Shown: piece after piece, positions 20,955-33,269 of the stretch
How positions within the stretch are numbered: the first letter of the stretch is position 1
Layout of the letters: each line of letters starts with the position of its first letter
Notes under the pieces: model-generated
What the model saw: only the letters and a program-made list of their open reading frames with translations
Told to the model about the DNA's origin: nothing
The model's database searches: none
Position numbers and translations under genes: made by a program
Assembly (NCBI GenBank): GCA_037043455.1
Contig: JAWPHD010000006.1
Coordinates: forward strand, 558,001 to 622,000
Reading direction: 5' to 3'
Source of the DNA: Cyrtodaria siliqua
Taxonomy: Eukaryota; Mollusca; Bivalvia; Adapedonta; Hiatellidae
Length of the DNA: 64,000 nt

Positions 20955-23070
20955 AAAAAAAAGAGTATGATAATGGACCTTTGGAAACGGCCGAGCACGA
21001 CACATACGAAATATTGCAGTCTCTGTTTGATTGAGACTGTTCATGGGCTGTAGTGAAATATGCTAGCTACCGCTCACGCCCTCTAGCCCCGGGTTGAGCA
21101 GAACTCAATATTCATAAAATCAATAGTACACAATTTGTTTGACCGTACGGCGTATGGTCCCAGTATCTAATAACATTAAATGCCGCGAAGAGCGAAATAA
21201 ACATAATGAATTTAGTTGGGATCAGCGGTTATGAAGCCTGCGTATCACAAGTAACAGCCCAAATACTAAATTAAAAAGCAGACAACACATCCTATAAGTG
21301 GTTAAACAATACCCAGAGCCTTTTATCGGTCGGAGTAGTGGAACCACCTAAATCGATTACGCAATAATTTTACTCCGCATTATATTTTTGAATATGTTTT
21401 TGTTCTATCGAAACTGTCGGTATGTTTGGTATGTCAATGTATAGACGGTTCTTCTTCATTATATACTGTAAAGGGGATCCCTGGAAAGCAACAAACACAC
21501 ACAGCCGAGAAAAGTACGGACACGATTTTATTGAGTCTGTTCATCAGAGGTAATTAAAGGTACAAGATCGCTCACACTCATTAACACTGGCTTAGCGGTG
21601 TTCTAATTAAAAGTCAAACAGATTGCGCTTGATGACCAAGAGGCCTATAAGTAATAACCCTACATATTTATAGTCGGTTTGGCCTTTTACAGCCGTCTAG
21701 CAACATATAATAAACGTAGTGTGAATGGCAAATTAATACTGAAAATGGAAACACTTAAAATGCATAAAAAAACACAAGAGAGATATGTAGTAGATTCGGC
21801 TTTAATGAGTCTGATGACAAGAGGTTGTGTATTGCATATAAACTCGGTCTTAAAAAGGAAACATATTAAGATCGTCTGCAACGATTGTAGAATACTGCAT
21901 CTTTTTGCGTAATTATGGCTCCTTAATTATCATAAAGATGTTGCAACTATAATAGAACAGAAACCCACACGAAGCAAATAGTTTATTGATGGCTACAATT
22001 GTGAATTGTATATTTTCTTTCCATAGACAATACATATTTAAAAGCTAATGCATGTTTCAGATTTAAATTGTTGTCTCAAGTGGACAATCGGCTGGTTTGT
22101 TTTCTTTCAGAAAGACTGAAAACGGATCCGGAACATATGTCTTATTAAAATAAAAATCATGTCACGAACGAATTTGTTAATTGTTCTATGCCATGTGTTT
22201 TATGAACAAATTGATATCGTGGCAATATACATTTTAGAACATTATTTGCGGCATTGGAAATCACTGGAAGTTTATTTCAATCATCATGCGCAAGCGCATG
22301 CCTTGACCTTGTATACGGCCATATATTGGATAAATGCAATTTGCAATTGCAGTGAATTGTAGTGACAATCCATATTATGGAAGTAAACAGTCTGTCTGTC
22401 AATTCGTTTACAAAATGTAACGATGATATATTAATTCTCAACACAATACTATTCCACCAAGTGCGGTTTGCGATTTTAAGGGAAAAAACGACAATTGTTG
22501 GTGGTTTCTTTTCAAATTTAAGCCTTTGTCTAGGGGATTCAAATCCTGTGAACTGAAGACATTATCTGACTCTTTTCCAAGGAACCAATGAGCAAAACAT
22601 GAACGTAAGTAGCAAAAAAAGAAATTAACAATTACATGGAAAATAAAGTGTTCAGGATTCAATATCAACACAATAACTGAGCTTGTATCCGTGTTATACA
22701 TCTGCTTGAAACATATTACGTTAGACCTTACCAAATATTACATGTATAATTGCTTTTGTTAATTCTTATTAAGTGGACACCCTGTAGCACAGTAAAATAA
22801 CCGACCGTAGCCCGTTATTACGTTAATTAGGGCAAAGCATTTTGTTAGTAACTGGGACCATACCACATTGAAGGTGCCATGTTCACCGGCATGTGCATTC
22901 CTTCTTTGGGATGGCTCAAATTTCTGTACTATTGACATGATAAATACTTTCTGCTCAACCCGGGGCTAGAGGGCGTGAACGGTAGCAAACACGTTTTACT
23001 ATCGTTCATAAAATGTCTCAATCAAACCGATATTGCAATATGTTTTGTATTTATACTCTTTTTGCATAAC
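20955..23070. mobile_element. ~2.1-kb element with ~200-bp inverted ends (R4)
   Basis: The ends about 20955-21190 and 22830-23070 are diverged inverted copies. 'cgccctctagccccgggttg' near 21072 faces its complement near 22960, and 'tcaatagtac', 'tatggtcccag' and 'gattgagac' also recur in mirror order. A further diverged segment lies near 21500-21590. No transposase frame is visible inside, so it is likely a non-autonomous DNA transposon. Partial R4 copies occur at 31050-31105 and 45690-45940. Confidence 0.6.
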
Positions 23071-23112
23071 ATTTAGAGGAGCACAACCAACTCAGTAACA
23101 TAATCTACCGAA

Positions 23113-23665
23113 GCTTGTATCAGGTTAAGAAGAGCACCACCAACATAGCCACATTACGACCACCACAGTAACATCGTCGAGCGTAGGACTGTATCACGTT
23201 AAGACGAACACCACCAGCACAGAAACATACTACACCGTAGGCCTGTATCACGTTAAGACGAGCACCACCAATATAATCACATAGTAGACCGTAGACTTGT
23301 ATCACGTTAAGACGAGCACCATCGGCACAATAACATATTAAACCGTAGGCCTTTATCACGTTAAGACGAACACCACCAGCACAGTAACATATAATCGACC
23401 GTAGGATTGTATCACGTTCAGACGAGCACTACCAGCACAATAACACAGAAGACCGTAGGCCTGTATCACGTTAGGACGAGCATTACCAACAGTAACATAG
23501 TCGACCCTAGGCTTGTATCACGTTAAGACGAGCACCACCAGCACAATTACATAGTAGACCGTAGGCCTGTATCACGTTAGGACGAGCACAACCAGCACAG
23601 TAACATAGTTGATCGTAGGCTTGTATCACGTTAAGACGAGCATCACCAGCAAAATAACATAGTAC
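23113..23665 (+). repeat. 54-bp minisatellite, ~10 units
   Basis: About ten head-to-tail units of 50-60 bp, each with 'gtatcacgttaagacgagca' and ending 'acatagtagaccgtag'. Units are 80-90% alike and directly adjacent, so this is a minisatellite and not a spacer-containing array. The open frames across it are repeat artefacts. Confidence 0.9.
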
Positions 23666-23754
23666 CGTAAATGGTTGCTCGACAGCCTTCTGAGCATCTG
23701 TTTGGCCTGTTTTATAACTTGGTATTTTTTACATTTTCTTGTCAAATAACTTTA

Positions 23755-23870
23755 CATGAATTTACATGAATTTACATGTAAATATGAATTTACATGAATT
23801 TACACGAATAGTACATGAATTTCTATTAATTACTACATGAATTTACATGACATTTAATATGCACTTACAT
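23755..23870 (+). repeat. 'catgaattta' microsatellite-like tract
   Basis: The words 'acatgaattt' and 'atgaatttac' recur about nine times with irregular spacing. Low complexity, no coding. Confidence 0.75.
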
Positions 23871-24755
23871 GAGATCCTCTCGCTACACTATGAGATTGTC
23901 CAGGTTTTTAAACGAGAACTGTGTCATGTTGGAAACAATGTTTCCCTGATCTGGCATTAATAGTACACATTTTTTTACTAAATGGGAGCTTTTTCACTTT
24001 GTAACGTTCGATGTGAAATGATACTGTGTAAAAGTTCAAACCATACGACGCAAATAGAAATCATTCAGTGCAATGACAAACCATTTGACAAAAAAACTAA
24101 TGGAATTCAATACAATACAAGTCGGTACGATGAAAACTTAAACGATTCATCGACAAATGTGAAGTGATACAGAACAAAGTAAATCAGCATGATGCAACTT
24201 TTAATCAGTTTAACGCAAACACATTTAGTCTGATGGTAAGTAAAATAATCGGGCGAAAACAAAGTCGATACAGTGCAAACGCAATCCGTTTGAAAGAAAC
24301 TGATTTCATTACGTGCAAAGTGAAACGGTGCGACATCTGGCGGCGATATTTGCCACATCACTTGTCATTAAACTGTTTCAAATCTAGACTAGAATATTAT
24401 TTTATGAAATTGCTGATGGATAGACTTGTATTTTATGGCCAAACTGTCACTCAAGATGACCTCCATGTCTAAAATTATTTCATTTACAGAGTTGCGTGTA
24501 TTAAGTAGTCTTCCGGGAACATGATACACAAGAGGGCCTGTATCACTAGCTTTTGAACAGTCTAAAGCCTACCGGAATGTTTTTTTCAAAAAATCAAAGG
24601 CTATAACTCTGATGTGTCTAGTCTGATGTAACTAGTTTTGAACTTGTCCAAGTTCATTGGCGTAACCTAGAAAACGTCTTCTGCTGCAGGGATTAATAAC
24701 TTAACAAGAGGCACTACCCGTCGATTCAACTTCCATATGTCCCACACATTGAAAA
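23871..24755. other. No recognised gene
   Basis: An open frame of about 100 codons at 24164-24472 (plus) matches nothing I know and lacks supporting signals. The rest is AT-rich non-coding sequence. Confidence 0.45.
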
Positions 24756-24759
24756 GAAA

Positions 24760-25170
24760 GAAATATAAAAAGATCGGACAGGGAAAGTAGCCTTCAAGGA
24801 GGGACAGTCAACCACAAACCACAGAAACAAACACGCAAACAGACAAACACAAGAAGGCAAAAGTAAAAATAAATGCAAACGACATCACAAACACAAAATG
24901 GTTGACAATAGGGCAACTGCCTTGGAACGGTCAGTGGCAAAGTAGGCCACTGGGGGTATAAACCGGTTCTGTGGTGCACCAAACCTCACACTTACCCTAC
25001 TGTTATCCCATTAAAACAGGACAGTGTAAATAAAGAACTCCCCGCCATGATCTTATCTCTAACCAACAAGGCAGCATCAATAGGCAATATAAGTAAATCA
25101 CAAATATGCTCGTGTAAATATAATACAAAAACACAATAGCCTAGAAAGCCGCAATGAAGGTACGACGGTT
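24760..25170 (-). repeat. R1 dispersed repeat, long copy
   Basis: About 410 bp, inverse to the 60165-60620 copy. Shared blocks include 'gacagtcaaccacaaa', 'ggaacggtcagtggcaaag', 'ggtgcaccaaacctcacac' and 'actccccgccatgat'. Its 3' end (left side here) is the 'cggacagggaaagtag' terminus common to the family. Confidence 0.85.
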
Positions 25171-25940
25171 GTATATATATATTTAAGATCACAACGCGCA
25201 TTTTTTTCGCAATTCATAAGGACTAATTGATTCTGTATTGTTCTTTCCTTATACCTGCATTTAATAGCCGTTAAAAAGTTTTTTAAAAAGTGTGTCCATT
25301 ACCATTGGTGGACTCTTCTCCACTAGTGGGAATCTAATTCACTTGACTGTGAAGACACATATATACGTTTTGGAAGGTTGCTTTACTTCGATATATCATA
25401 TAGTATTTGGAAGGTTGCTTTTCTTCGACAGGATGCAGTCCACAGCCGAATATTAAAGAAGCTAAATAATAACCTTCCGCATTAATTCAGTTTCTGTGCC
25501 AGTTATACAGCGGTTTGTCACTCGATGACTAACGTCGAAAAAAGCGAGATGAATAAGATTCAGAATGACATGTATATACCAAGCGGTATTGTTAGTACCG
25601 GTAACGGAGTTGAAAGTGTGTATACGTGATCGACACTATCGATATTAATGCGCAAACAGTAGATGGCAATTATACATTTCACTGGTTAGCAAGTGTGTGC
25701 TTTCAAACGAAAGACGGTGACGACAGTACCTCTATTTTAATTCTAAGAATTAAGGAACGGTCACGTTCACTTTCGCACAAAAACAAGCTATATCACTAAC
25801 TACAATTACCTTTTAAAATTCCACTACAAGAAGAGTCCCACCAAGATACTTTTCGCTATGGTAACTGGAATTGATATCAAATAATTCAGATGAGTTTTCC
25901 TGAGAACTATGCCTCTATGTCCAACACTCTAGTTATTGAT

Positions 25941-26206
25941 ATGACATCTGATCAAAATATACATTTTTGGCCTTTTACCAGTGCATGAACCTAATACGAT
26001 TGCATTGTATTCTCCGATCATAGATCTATACAAGTCCAACAGCTACGGCCACCATCTTCACTTCAGTTAAAATATGACATCTGATCGAAATATACATGTT
26101 TGGCATTTTCCCAGTGCATAGACCTAATACGATTGCATTGCATTCTCCAATCATAGATATATACAAGTCCAACAGCTACGGCCATCATCTACACTTCTTT
26201 TATAGT
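25941..26206 (+). repeat. 133-bp tandem duplication
   Basis: Two adjacent copies start at 25941 and 26074. Both carry 'atgacatctgatc', 'cctaatacgattgcatt' and 'caagtccaacagctacggcc'. They differ by only a few bases, so the duplication is fairly young. Confidence 0.85.
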
Positions 26207-27984
26207 GTAGATTTCAAGAGAAATGTATTTGAAGATTTTTTGTTCAAAGCAGAAATATATTGCAAAAATTAATACGTGTATGACAAGTGGCGTGATGGTT
26301 ATGCGATACAAGTATATGATTTGTAATTGTCTAAATGTCTTGCCAAATAAACATATTTATTAACGCCTACAGATTTTTATCACGGCAGAGGGTTCCCTAT
26401 CTTAGACAGCTTGACACCTCAAGATGTCTAACAAATGACATTTCAGACATACTGCAGGCATTGTCAGGCAAAGAAAAAAATCGATTCAGACGATGGACCA
26501 GCAATTGATGCAGTTGCAAAGCAAGTGAAATGGTCTAGGGCCACTGAACTCCATTCACATTTTGTTCGACTAGCCGATAGGGTATGGGGAGACGGTGGTT
26601 TAATAGATTTGCTTACCTACTCTAATGTATATATATATGCTTCTTCTACAGTTGGCAGTATGTAGACTGGAAACAGTACCACAGAAGTATTCGTGGGCTA
26701 ACACTAACATATGAAGCACTAATGCCGGTGCTTCTTCTGTCTTTTTTTACTCACGGCGATTAAAAAGAACGTCTTTGACAGTATAGAACAACATTTATAA
26801 TGGTTCAGCTAAGCATCCACTGAAACAGCTTATGTTAATCAGAATTAGGGCGGAAGGATCGGGTGACTGGACATTACATCTCACGACGCAGGCAAGTAAG
26901 CTGCCTTATTTCGTCAGCACAAAACAGTCTAACTACGCAGGACAGTTACCTGTATACATTTAGAAATGTTCTTAGCTATACTAGAAGACATGTAAAAAAC
27001 GAGTTTACCTTTCGACACTGCGAAAATGGAACATTTATCGGTATCTGGAGCAACATGACAGTGGAAAATACCATTACTGATGACTCTAAAAGTGCAATTA
27101 TTTCCTGCAGTTCATGACTGACCGGTTGCGACTCTGTTTATTTTTTTTATGTAGTTGGAAATAAAACAATTATCAAGGTGATCTACCGGTAAATGGTGCT
27201 CCTAACGTCAAAAGTAGAGTCGCCATGGAAGATGACTCAGGCTATGGGTGTTTTTGAAACAGGTCTTTAGTAGCCGTTTTCGTAAGACACAAACTGACGT
27301 TGTTCAGCGTTTCACCATAGTTGAGATAAACTATGAATGAAGTTGTCGGATTAAAACTTATGTTTATCAAGGCTTCCACCATGATGTGAAAAAGTGCATC
27401 GAATCAAGCACTAAAGATGAATGCCGATAATTTAAACAAACAGCCTGAATTCCTTGTTAGACATGGATGAGAAATGAGTGATAACGGATTGACAGAGACA
27501 TATGTTTTGGGAGAAATGACATCAGATCTTCTGCGTTACACACGAAGGATATATTGTTTCTCCGAAGCTGTCCGTCCGTCATTCCGTCCTCCCGTCCGTC
27601 ACGCCCTTGTGGACGGAACTCCTCCTAGACGGCTCGAGATATTAAAAATCCGCCTTGATTTGATTAGTTCAAAAGGTTTTCGTTTAAGACTAGTCTGCTA
27701 CTTTTATCTCTTGCTTGTGTTTGTTGCTTCCAAGGAATCCCCTGTTCAGTATGTATTAACATTTATACTAGCGTTTGTTTAGTGCTGTGTGGCGACCGTA
27801 AAATATCGCCGCGACTATAATTCAGTAATGTTACGACTTACTATCATTTTGGATCATCAAACAATTTTTTTTGACTTTAAAATATACTTCAATAAAATCG
27901 AGTCTGGAAGATGTAACATGCATTCATGTATACTGTAATTTTTTTTCCATTGATGGGATTATATAAAAAGTGAACTTAACCTCT
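26207..27984. other. No recognised gene; one CCGTCC tract
   Basis: Short frames at 26435-26665, 26863-27117 and 27474-27782 (plus) have no similarity I can name. A 'ccgtccgtcattccgtcctc' tract with a following 'ctagacggctcgagatatt' lies near 27567-27645, a feature shared by several mollusc repeats. Confidence 0.45.
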
Positions 27985-28160
27985 AAAGAAGGTATAAAAG
28001 TCGAACAGGAAATGTCGCTTTCACAGATTACAGTCATCTAAAAACACAAACAAACAAACAACAATTACAACGATATATAGAAGAAAGTATGCTACACTAT
28101 ACATATAATAGGGTTCACACCTGGGTACCGCCTTGGAACGGGTTAGGAAATGTGTCTTAC
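27985..28160 (-). repeat. R1 dispersed repeat, diverged copy
   Basis: Carries 'aagtcgaacaggaaatgtcg' (the R1 3' terminus in reverse) and 'gccttggaacggg' at the matching distance. Confidence 0.6.
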
Positions 28161-28184
28161 TCTTACTATCGAATATAGCTAATA

Positions 28185-28340
28185 TTGCTATGGTTCTTTA
28201 AAGTGTTCGGAGGATAGACTCCTATACAAGGACAGCCCGGTTAACACTCCCGTCTGACGGACGAGGCTAGTGTCTTGCCTAAGGACACCGAAGTAGAGTC
28301 TGATAGCCGTGATATCCGGATTCGGATTTGAACATGCTTA
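28185..28340. repeat. Second copy of the 4.4-kb dispersed repeat
   Basis: 'atggttctttaaagtg', 'agactcctatacaagg' and 'cgaggctagtgtcttgcc' parallel 4510-4600 in order and spacing. Confidence 0.55.
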
Positions 28341-28589
28341 TTCACTTGGTCACCACATTAGACATATACAGTGTTAAGTAGACGTTAATGAAAGGATAAC
28401 ATCGTTAATAAAAATGATAACATATACACAATCCATGAATATACATGCAGTTTCATTGAACAAAAAGACAAATAGCAATGGTTGTTTTCTTGATAACCAT
28501 ACGGATATAAGGAAGATGTATATCAAATGTGGTAATACGTTTTTATAGTGTTTGATTTTTTTTAAAATCATATACATATTTTTGTGTGT

Positions 28590-29173
28590 GTTAAACAATT
28601 AAATAGCTCTAATATAATGATATCCATTTTAAGCAAAATCTATGACAAGAGAGATGATTTTAATTTTGACATTGTTAATTATCCCCACTTGGATGGGGAT
28701 GTTCCCCGAGCAACTTCTTATGGTGTGTATGTGTCTCAACTTATTCGTTTTTCAAGAGCTTGTACTCGAGTTGAGGACTTTAATATTCGTAATATTTGAA
28801 TAACTAAAAAGCTACTCAGTCAGGGTTACAGTTACCATAAACTTCGTAAAACCTTTGCAAAATTTTATTATCGTAACCCTGATCCTCTTTCCAAATATAA
28901 AAGTAATTTAAGGACTCTTCTGCGACAAGGACTATCACAACCTGACTTATATGGTGATGTGATTTATAAACTTCGTAAGATTCTTGGTCACTATCACTTT
29001 CATACTAACTTTGTTAAACTTGTTAAAAAGTTATCAAAAGAGGTTATGACCCTATCCTTTTGCAAAGTACTGCATGCTTGGTGGTGGACCCTTTTACAGT
29101 TCGCCACTATGCTTTCCTCTTTAATTGTACGATGACCGGACAGGCTGTGAACCCTATGATGACGCCTACCTAA
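28590..29173 (+). pseudogene. C-terminal part of a reverse-transcriptase retroelement protein
   Basis: The translated segment has 'KIYDKRDDFNFDIVN', 'HLDGDVPRATSYGVYVSQLI', 'YHKLRKTF' and, after a frame change near 29040, 'STACLVVDPFTV' and 'NCTMTGQAVNPMMTPT', ending at a TAA (29171-29173). I recognise this as the conserved C-terminal half of a reverse-transcriptase family common in corals and molluscs; I could not fix its clade. It is 5' truncated, with a TGA near 28798 and a one-base frameshift near 29040, so it is dead. An R1 copy follows in the same orientation. Confidence 0.75.
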
Positions 29174-29199
29174 AGTCCATTGGGACTGTGGCGTTTGAT

Positions 29200-29455
29200 G
29201 TTTGTCTATGATCTTTCTTGTCGTACTTGTGATATTTGGTGCACCCTAGAACCGGTTACTTTGCCACTGACCGTTCCAAGGCGGTAGCCATATTGTCAAC
29301 CCTTTTGTGTTTGTGATGTCCTTTGCGTTTATTATTGCTTTTGCATTCTTGTTTTCTGTTTGCGTGTTTGTTTCTGTGTTTTGTGGTTGACTGTCCTCGT
29401 TGAATGCTACTTTCCCTGTCCGATCTTTTTATATTTCTTTCTGAAAGCCTAATGT
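29200..29455 (+). repeat. R1 dispersed repeat downstream of the RT pseudogene
   Basis: Contains 'tttggtgcaccctagaaccg', 'ccactgaccgttccaaggcg', 'gtttgcgtgtttgtttctgt' and the family 3' terminus 'tttccctgtccgatcttttt'. Because it directly follows the RT stop codon in the same orientation, it may be that element's 3' untranslated region (inference). Confidence 0.8.
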
Positions 29456-31049
29456 AGACAATTCATCACGCATATAATAAAACATAGTTAAATTTAAATA
29501 CAAACGACACATAGTAAGTTTAGAACCAAAATAAATCTTAAGATAATTGATTTCGAGGTGTCATTTGGTTTCACCATAACTCGTTTTAGAAACGTTTTCT
29601 TTAAATTAATGTCTTTTAAACACATGCTATATGCAGATTGTAAGCCGTAAGTCTTCATACTTTAATTTGAAACCAATCCACCAGTGATTTAAGATAAAAG
29701 CAAAGCTGCACATGTTTGATCATTTTTAAATTTGATTATCCCCGTTTATGCATCCGTTTATCGTGTCTTGTTTCCAACAATATGTCATATATATGGACAT
29801 TTTTCTATTTGCACATGCTGTTTGTATGAAATATTATGACTGTACACGAATCATTTCGAACAAAACGTCTACTTTCTTTAAAAAACAGTTTACAATGAAC
29901 CAATTCAAAAACTAAGAATAATATTCCGGATTTATTGAAATCGGGTTTTGGTTTCTTTTATGATTATTATTAATTCTAAAATATTGTAGTATATACAGCT
30001 TAACACTTAATAATGTTAAATCACACTTTCGGTGATCCATAATTCCAGTCTGTGTTGTTTGATAAATGACTTCGATTTGAAATGCCACATGGGGCCAGAA
30101 AAGCAAACTTGATTATTTACGATTAGTCTCTAGTGTATTTTTGTTAGTATGCCATCCTCATATTTGTTATATACTTTATTAAAATGTATATGTTTCCTTA
30201 TAAACTACTGTGCTTGTGTTGAGTGTATTCCACTGTTTTTGTGTTTCGCATTGTAACATGGGATGGTGGTCTAATGCACAAGAAATAATTTGTACTTTTA
30301 ATTATTATTTTGTTTTTTACAGAGATTGTCCCAATTAGCATGAACAAAATATTTAAATTGCATCCTGGGTTCCTATTTGAGGATCACATACCACATTACA
30401 TATGACAAGTATGACTAGGTGTTAAAGTCGACCAGGACCCTATACACGAGTAATGTGACGTTAAAATATATATAAAATAATTAATCTTTATAGTGTCATT
30501 GTTTAAATTCGTACTGAGAAGAGAATACATGCTAAATTCACGACACACATTTATCATCTGATTATTTTTAAATTTAAATGGCGGATGATTTTAGAAATAC
30601 GTGTTATATGACGTTAACTGTTTACAAAATTCATGAATGTAACAGTGATGAATCGACTTCCTCCCATGTAAACTGTTTTTTCCATTCAGTTTCTCTTTAA
30701 CAAGAACGAATTTCCTCTAAATTGCATATGATAAATAATGGATGATATTGGCATTATGAATCTTTCCACCCTCAGTAGTCTCAACTTATTATTTATTATT
30801 TGATCGACTGGAACACACAGCTCATTATCGGTTCTTAAAGCAGAACACATATTTTATGCGGTGTAAATGAGCTAACGGAAAGCTTCAGCAATTTACCCAA
30901 TGGCACAGTACGTTTTGATAAACTAATATAAATGTACTCAATATCAGGTCGAAAGAGCAACACCATCTATTATTTATATATTTTCTTATCTTATTTGTTT
31001 TCCTCTCATCGTGTCCTATACGTATGTATTATTACACATTTCTGTTGAG
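29456..31049. other. AT-rich stretch, no gene seen
   Basis: No frame resembles a known protein. 'ttgtcccaattagcatg' near 30325 is a weak match to the duplicated flanks of the LTR element. Nothing else can be supported. Confidence 0.55.
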
Positions 31050-31105
31050 TTTTAATGACTCGGCCGTTTCCAAAGGTCCAGTATCATACTCTTTTTATGA
31101 TGATC
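31050..31105 (-). repeat. R4 element end fragment
   Basis: 'cggccgtttccaaaggtcca' plus 'tatcatactctttttatgat' is the reverse complement of the R4 left end at 20955-21000. Confidence 0.65.
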
Positions 31106-31384
31106 TACGCTAATGTTGTGTGAACGTGTGCCCCATCATATTTGTTTATTTGATTTTCTATTGACCGGGAGGATCGAAGCTTATTTTGGTAGAACTTGTC
31201 CCAATATATTTGCTGATAAGTTTCGAAACATTTGAATAAAATGTTGGTTTTATACGTATGCATAGATTATACATATGTATGTGCGTACACGTATATGGAT
31301 ATGCATGCTATGAGTGTATGTTTATAACAAGTACATGTGTACCATGTATGTAAATACTACTGTTATAAAATAAACAATAAACGA

Positions 31385-31390
31385 ATAAAT

Positions 31391-31423
<33 letters not shown>

Positions 31424-31440
31424 TAAAAAAAAAATAACAA
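31385..31440 (+). repeat. (taa)n / A-rich microsatellite
   Basis: About nine 'aat/taa' triplets are followed by A-rich sequence. Simple repeat. Confidence 0.9.
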
Positions 31441-32235
31441 AATCCTTAACTATGGATCAAATAATAAACAGAAGAAAATACTACTACTTAGATTTTTATA
31501 CAAACCAAATCATGGACTATTCACAAAAAAATAAGAAATGCAATAATATATAAAAAAAATACAAAATAGAGTAAGTCTATACAATCTATATTCATTAATA
31601 TCGTCTTCGTAGATTAATATTGTAACGTCAAGAAATTTAACATGTTTAAAACTTGTCAGAATACCATTATTTGTATTACATGTTTCAGCACAGCAATTGA
31701 CCATACAAAGTTGAAAACAATGTACTTCGGGGAAAAAACACATAGCAAACACTATCGAAGGACGGGCTGATTAAATAGCAACCAGAGACAGACACGAATC
31801 AGTTAAGTAGACTGCAAAATTTCAATAATATTAAAATATAATGGACGCATGTTAAAGCGCTTTTCCTAAATGAAATCTGAAAACGCCAAAAGTTGCTCAT
31901 GGTCAATAAAATATTCGAATTAAGAAGAGCTCAGTTTCGTCTGTGTTGTAAACGAAGTAAAATAAGTATAAATATCGAACAGGAAATGCAGCTTTCATAG
32001 AACACAGTACCAATTCGAAAGTAAATTTGTTTCGATTGAACATTCATGTTAAGTCTAATGGTTGATACTTCGATTAGACTATCTTTGCACCATTCATTTG
32101 ATTAGACTATTTTTGATCGGCGAAAGGGCAATAAACAAAGTGTCATTACTAAATTTTGTTTTGTTTAGATCTTTGCAAATATTGTTGCACTTGATTTTCT
32201 CATATGGATATGTAACAGACCCTCAAAGGCAAATT
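31441..32235. other. No gene; small R1 terminus near 31965
   Basis: 'atatcgaacaggaaatgcag' near 31970-31990 resembles the R1 3' end in reverse. The rest is unassigned AT-rich sequence. Confidence 0.45.
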
Positions 32236-32239
32236 GTGG

Positions 32240-32425
32240 AACGTTGTGGTCTAGTGGTAGAGCATTGGACACATGATCGAAAAGTCGTGGGTTCGATCCC
32301 CGCCATTGCCATATGCGTTGTGTCCCTGAGCAAGACACTTTATCTGCATTTGCTTAGTACTGGTTCTACCCAGGAAGACATCGAGAGTGATTCAAATAAG
32401 TTCATAGAGCTTTCGTTATAATCGA
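32240..32425 (+). repeat. tRNA-derived SINE
   Basis: The head carries a pol III A box 'tggtctagtgg' (32247-32257) and B box 'ggttcgatccc' (32291-32301) at tRNA-like spacing. The body reads 'gtgtccctgagcaagacact' and 'agtactggttctacc', as in many animal tRNA-SINEs. The tRNA fold cannot be completed and the body continues past it, so it is a SINE. A second, degraded copy lies at 8925-9085. Confidence 0.85.
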
Positions 32426-32429
32426 TGTC

Positions 32430-33265
32430 AAAAATAAATAAGTTTAAACTAAAAGCAAATTAATATGTGTTTTAACCGAGAATAAGGGTATTTTCTAAAC
32501 GAAGTGATCAACTGAGTTAAAACAGCTTCTTTACAAATAGTGTGTCTTAGTGAAATTCTCAATATGCATCACACTTCTTTGCCTCACTTTACGTAGTAGA
32601 AATTATAGATACGTTATAATGAAACAGCATCTTTAAACACATTTTTTAGTTGTGAATTTGCATTGTCCATGAAAATGGATTCATATAACAACAACGTCAC
32701 ACATGCCTAATATTTTTATTTATTTATCCATACATCTTGCAGTTCATAAATGTAAGTGTGTACTCGTGCCTTATATAGGCTGTAAAATAAAAGCAAATAT
32801 TTAATGATATTCAACTATACTTAGCTTAACATTTCGCATGATCATGGCAACAATTTCGTTGGGTAATATCTTTGCGATTTTTTAATTTGCAAAGATAGCG
32901 AAAATAATACCCATGCGAAACAAAACACAGGTATTGTAGACCATGAGCCATCATTAATAAAGACGATTCATGTATATGTTTTAATATAAATAAAGTAGAC
33001 ACGTTTACGATTTCGTTTTATGGTGCTAGTCAAAGACAACGTGCAATAAGAACGTTAACCTTATCTTAAAAGACATCACGCCACGAACGCAATTGACGCA
33101 AACATTTATTGAATTGTCGTCTGTCTGCATTATCGATTTATCAAGATATTACAAGAATGTTATGGTTTATCTGCGTATAGTCATCTAATCTATTGGTTTC
33201 CGTCTATAATATAAATATTTATGGAAACATGACTACACCATTCTTTATCAAGAACATAAAAGTAT
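32430..33265. other. No gene seen
   Basis: AT-rich DNA without recognisable frames or repeats. Confidence 0.55.
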
Positions 33266-33269
33266 GTGG

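Noticed and set aside
23113..23665. Regular repeats resembling a CRISPR array
   Set aside because: The units are directly adjacent without unique spacers, and the context is eukaryotic.
24164..24472. 102-codon frame
   Set aside because: No motif, no homology recalled, and the length is expected by chance in 64 kb.
26435..27117. Two short plus-strand frames as possible host exons
   Set aside because: No similarity recognised and no convincing splice signals; evidence insufficient.
32240..32320. Possible tRNA gene with good A and B boxes
   Set aside because: No complete cloverleaf, the sequence continues into a SINE body, and a second degraded copy exists at 8.95 kb.
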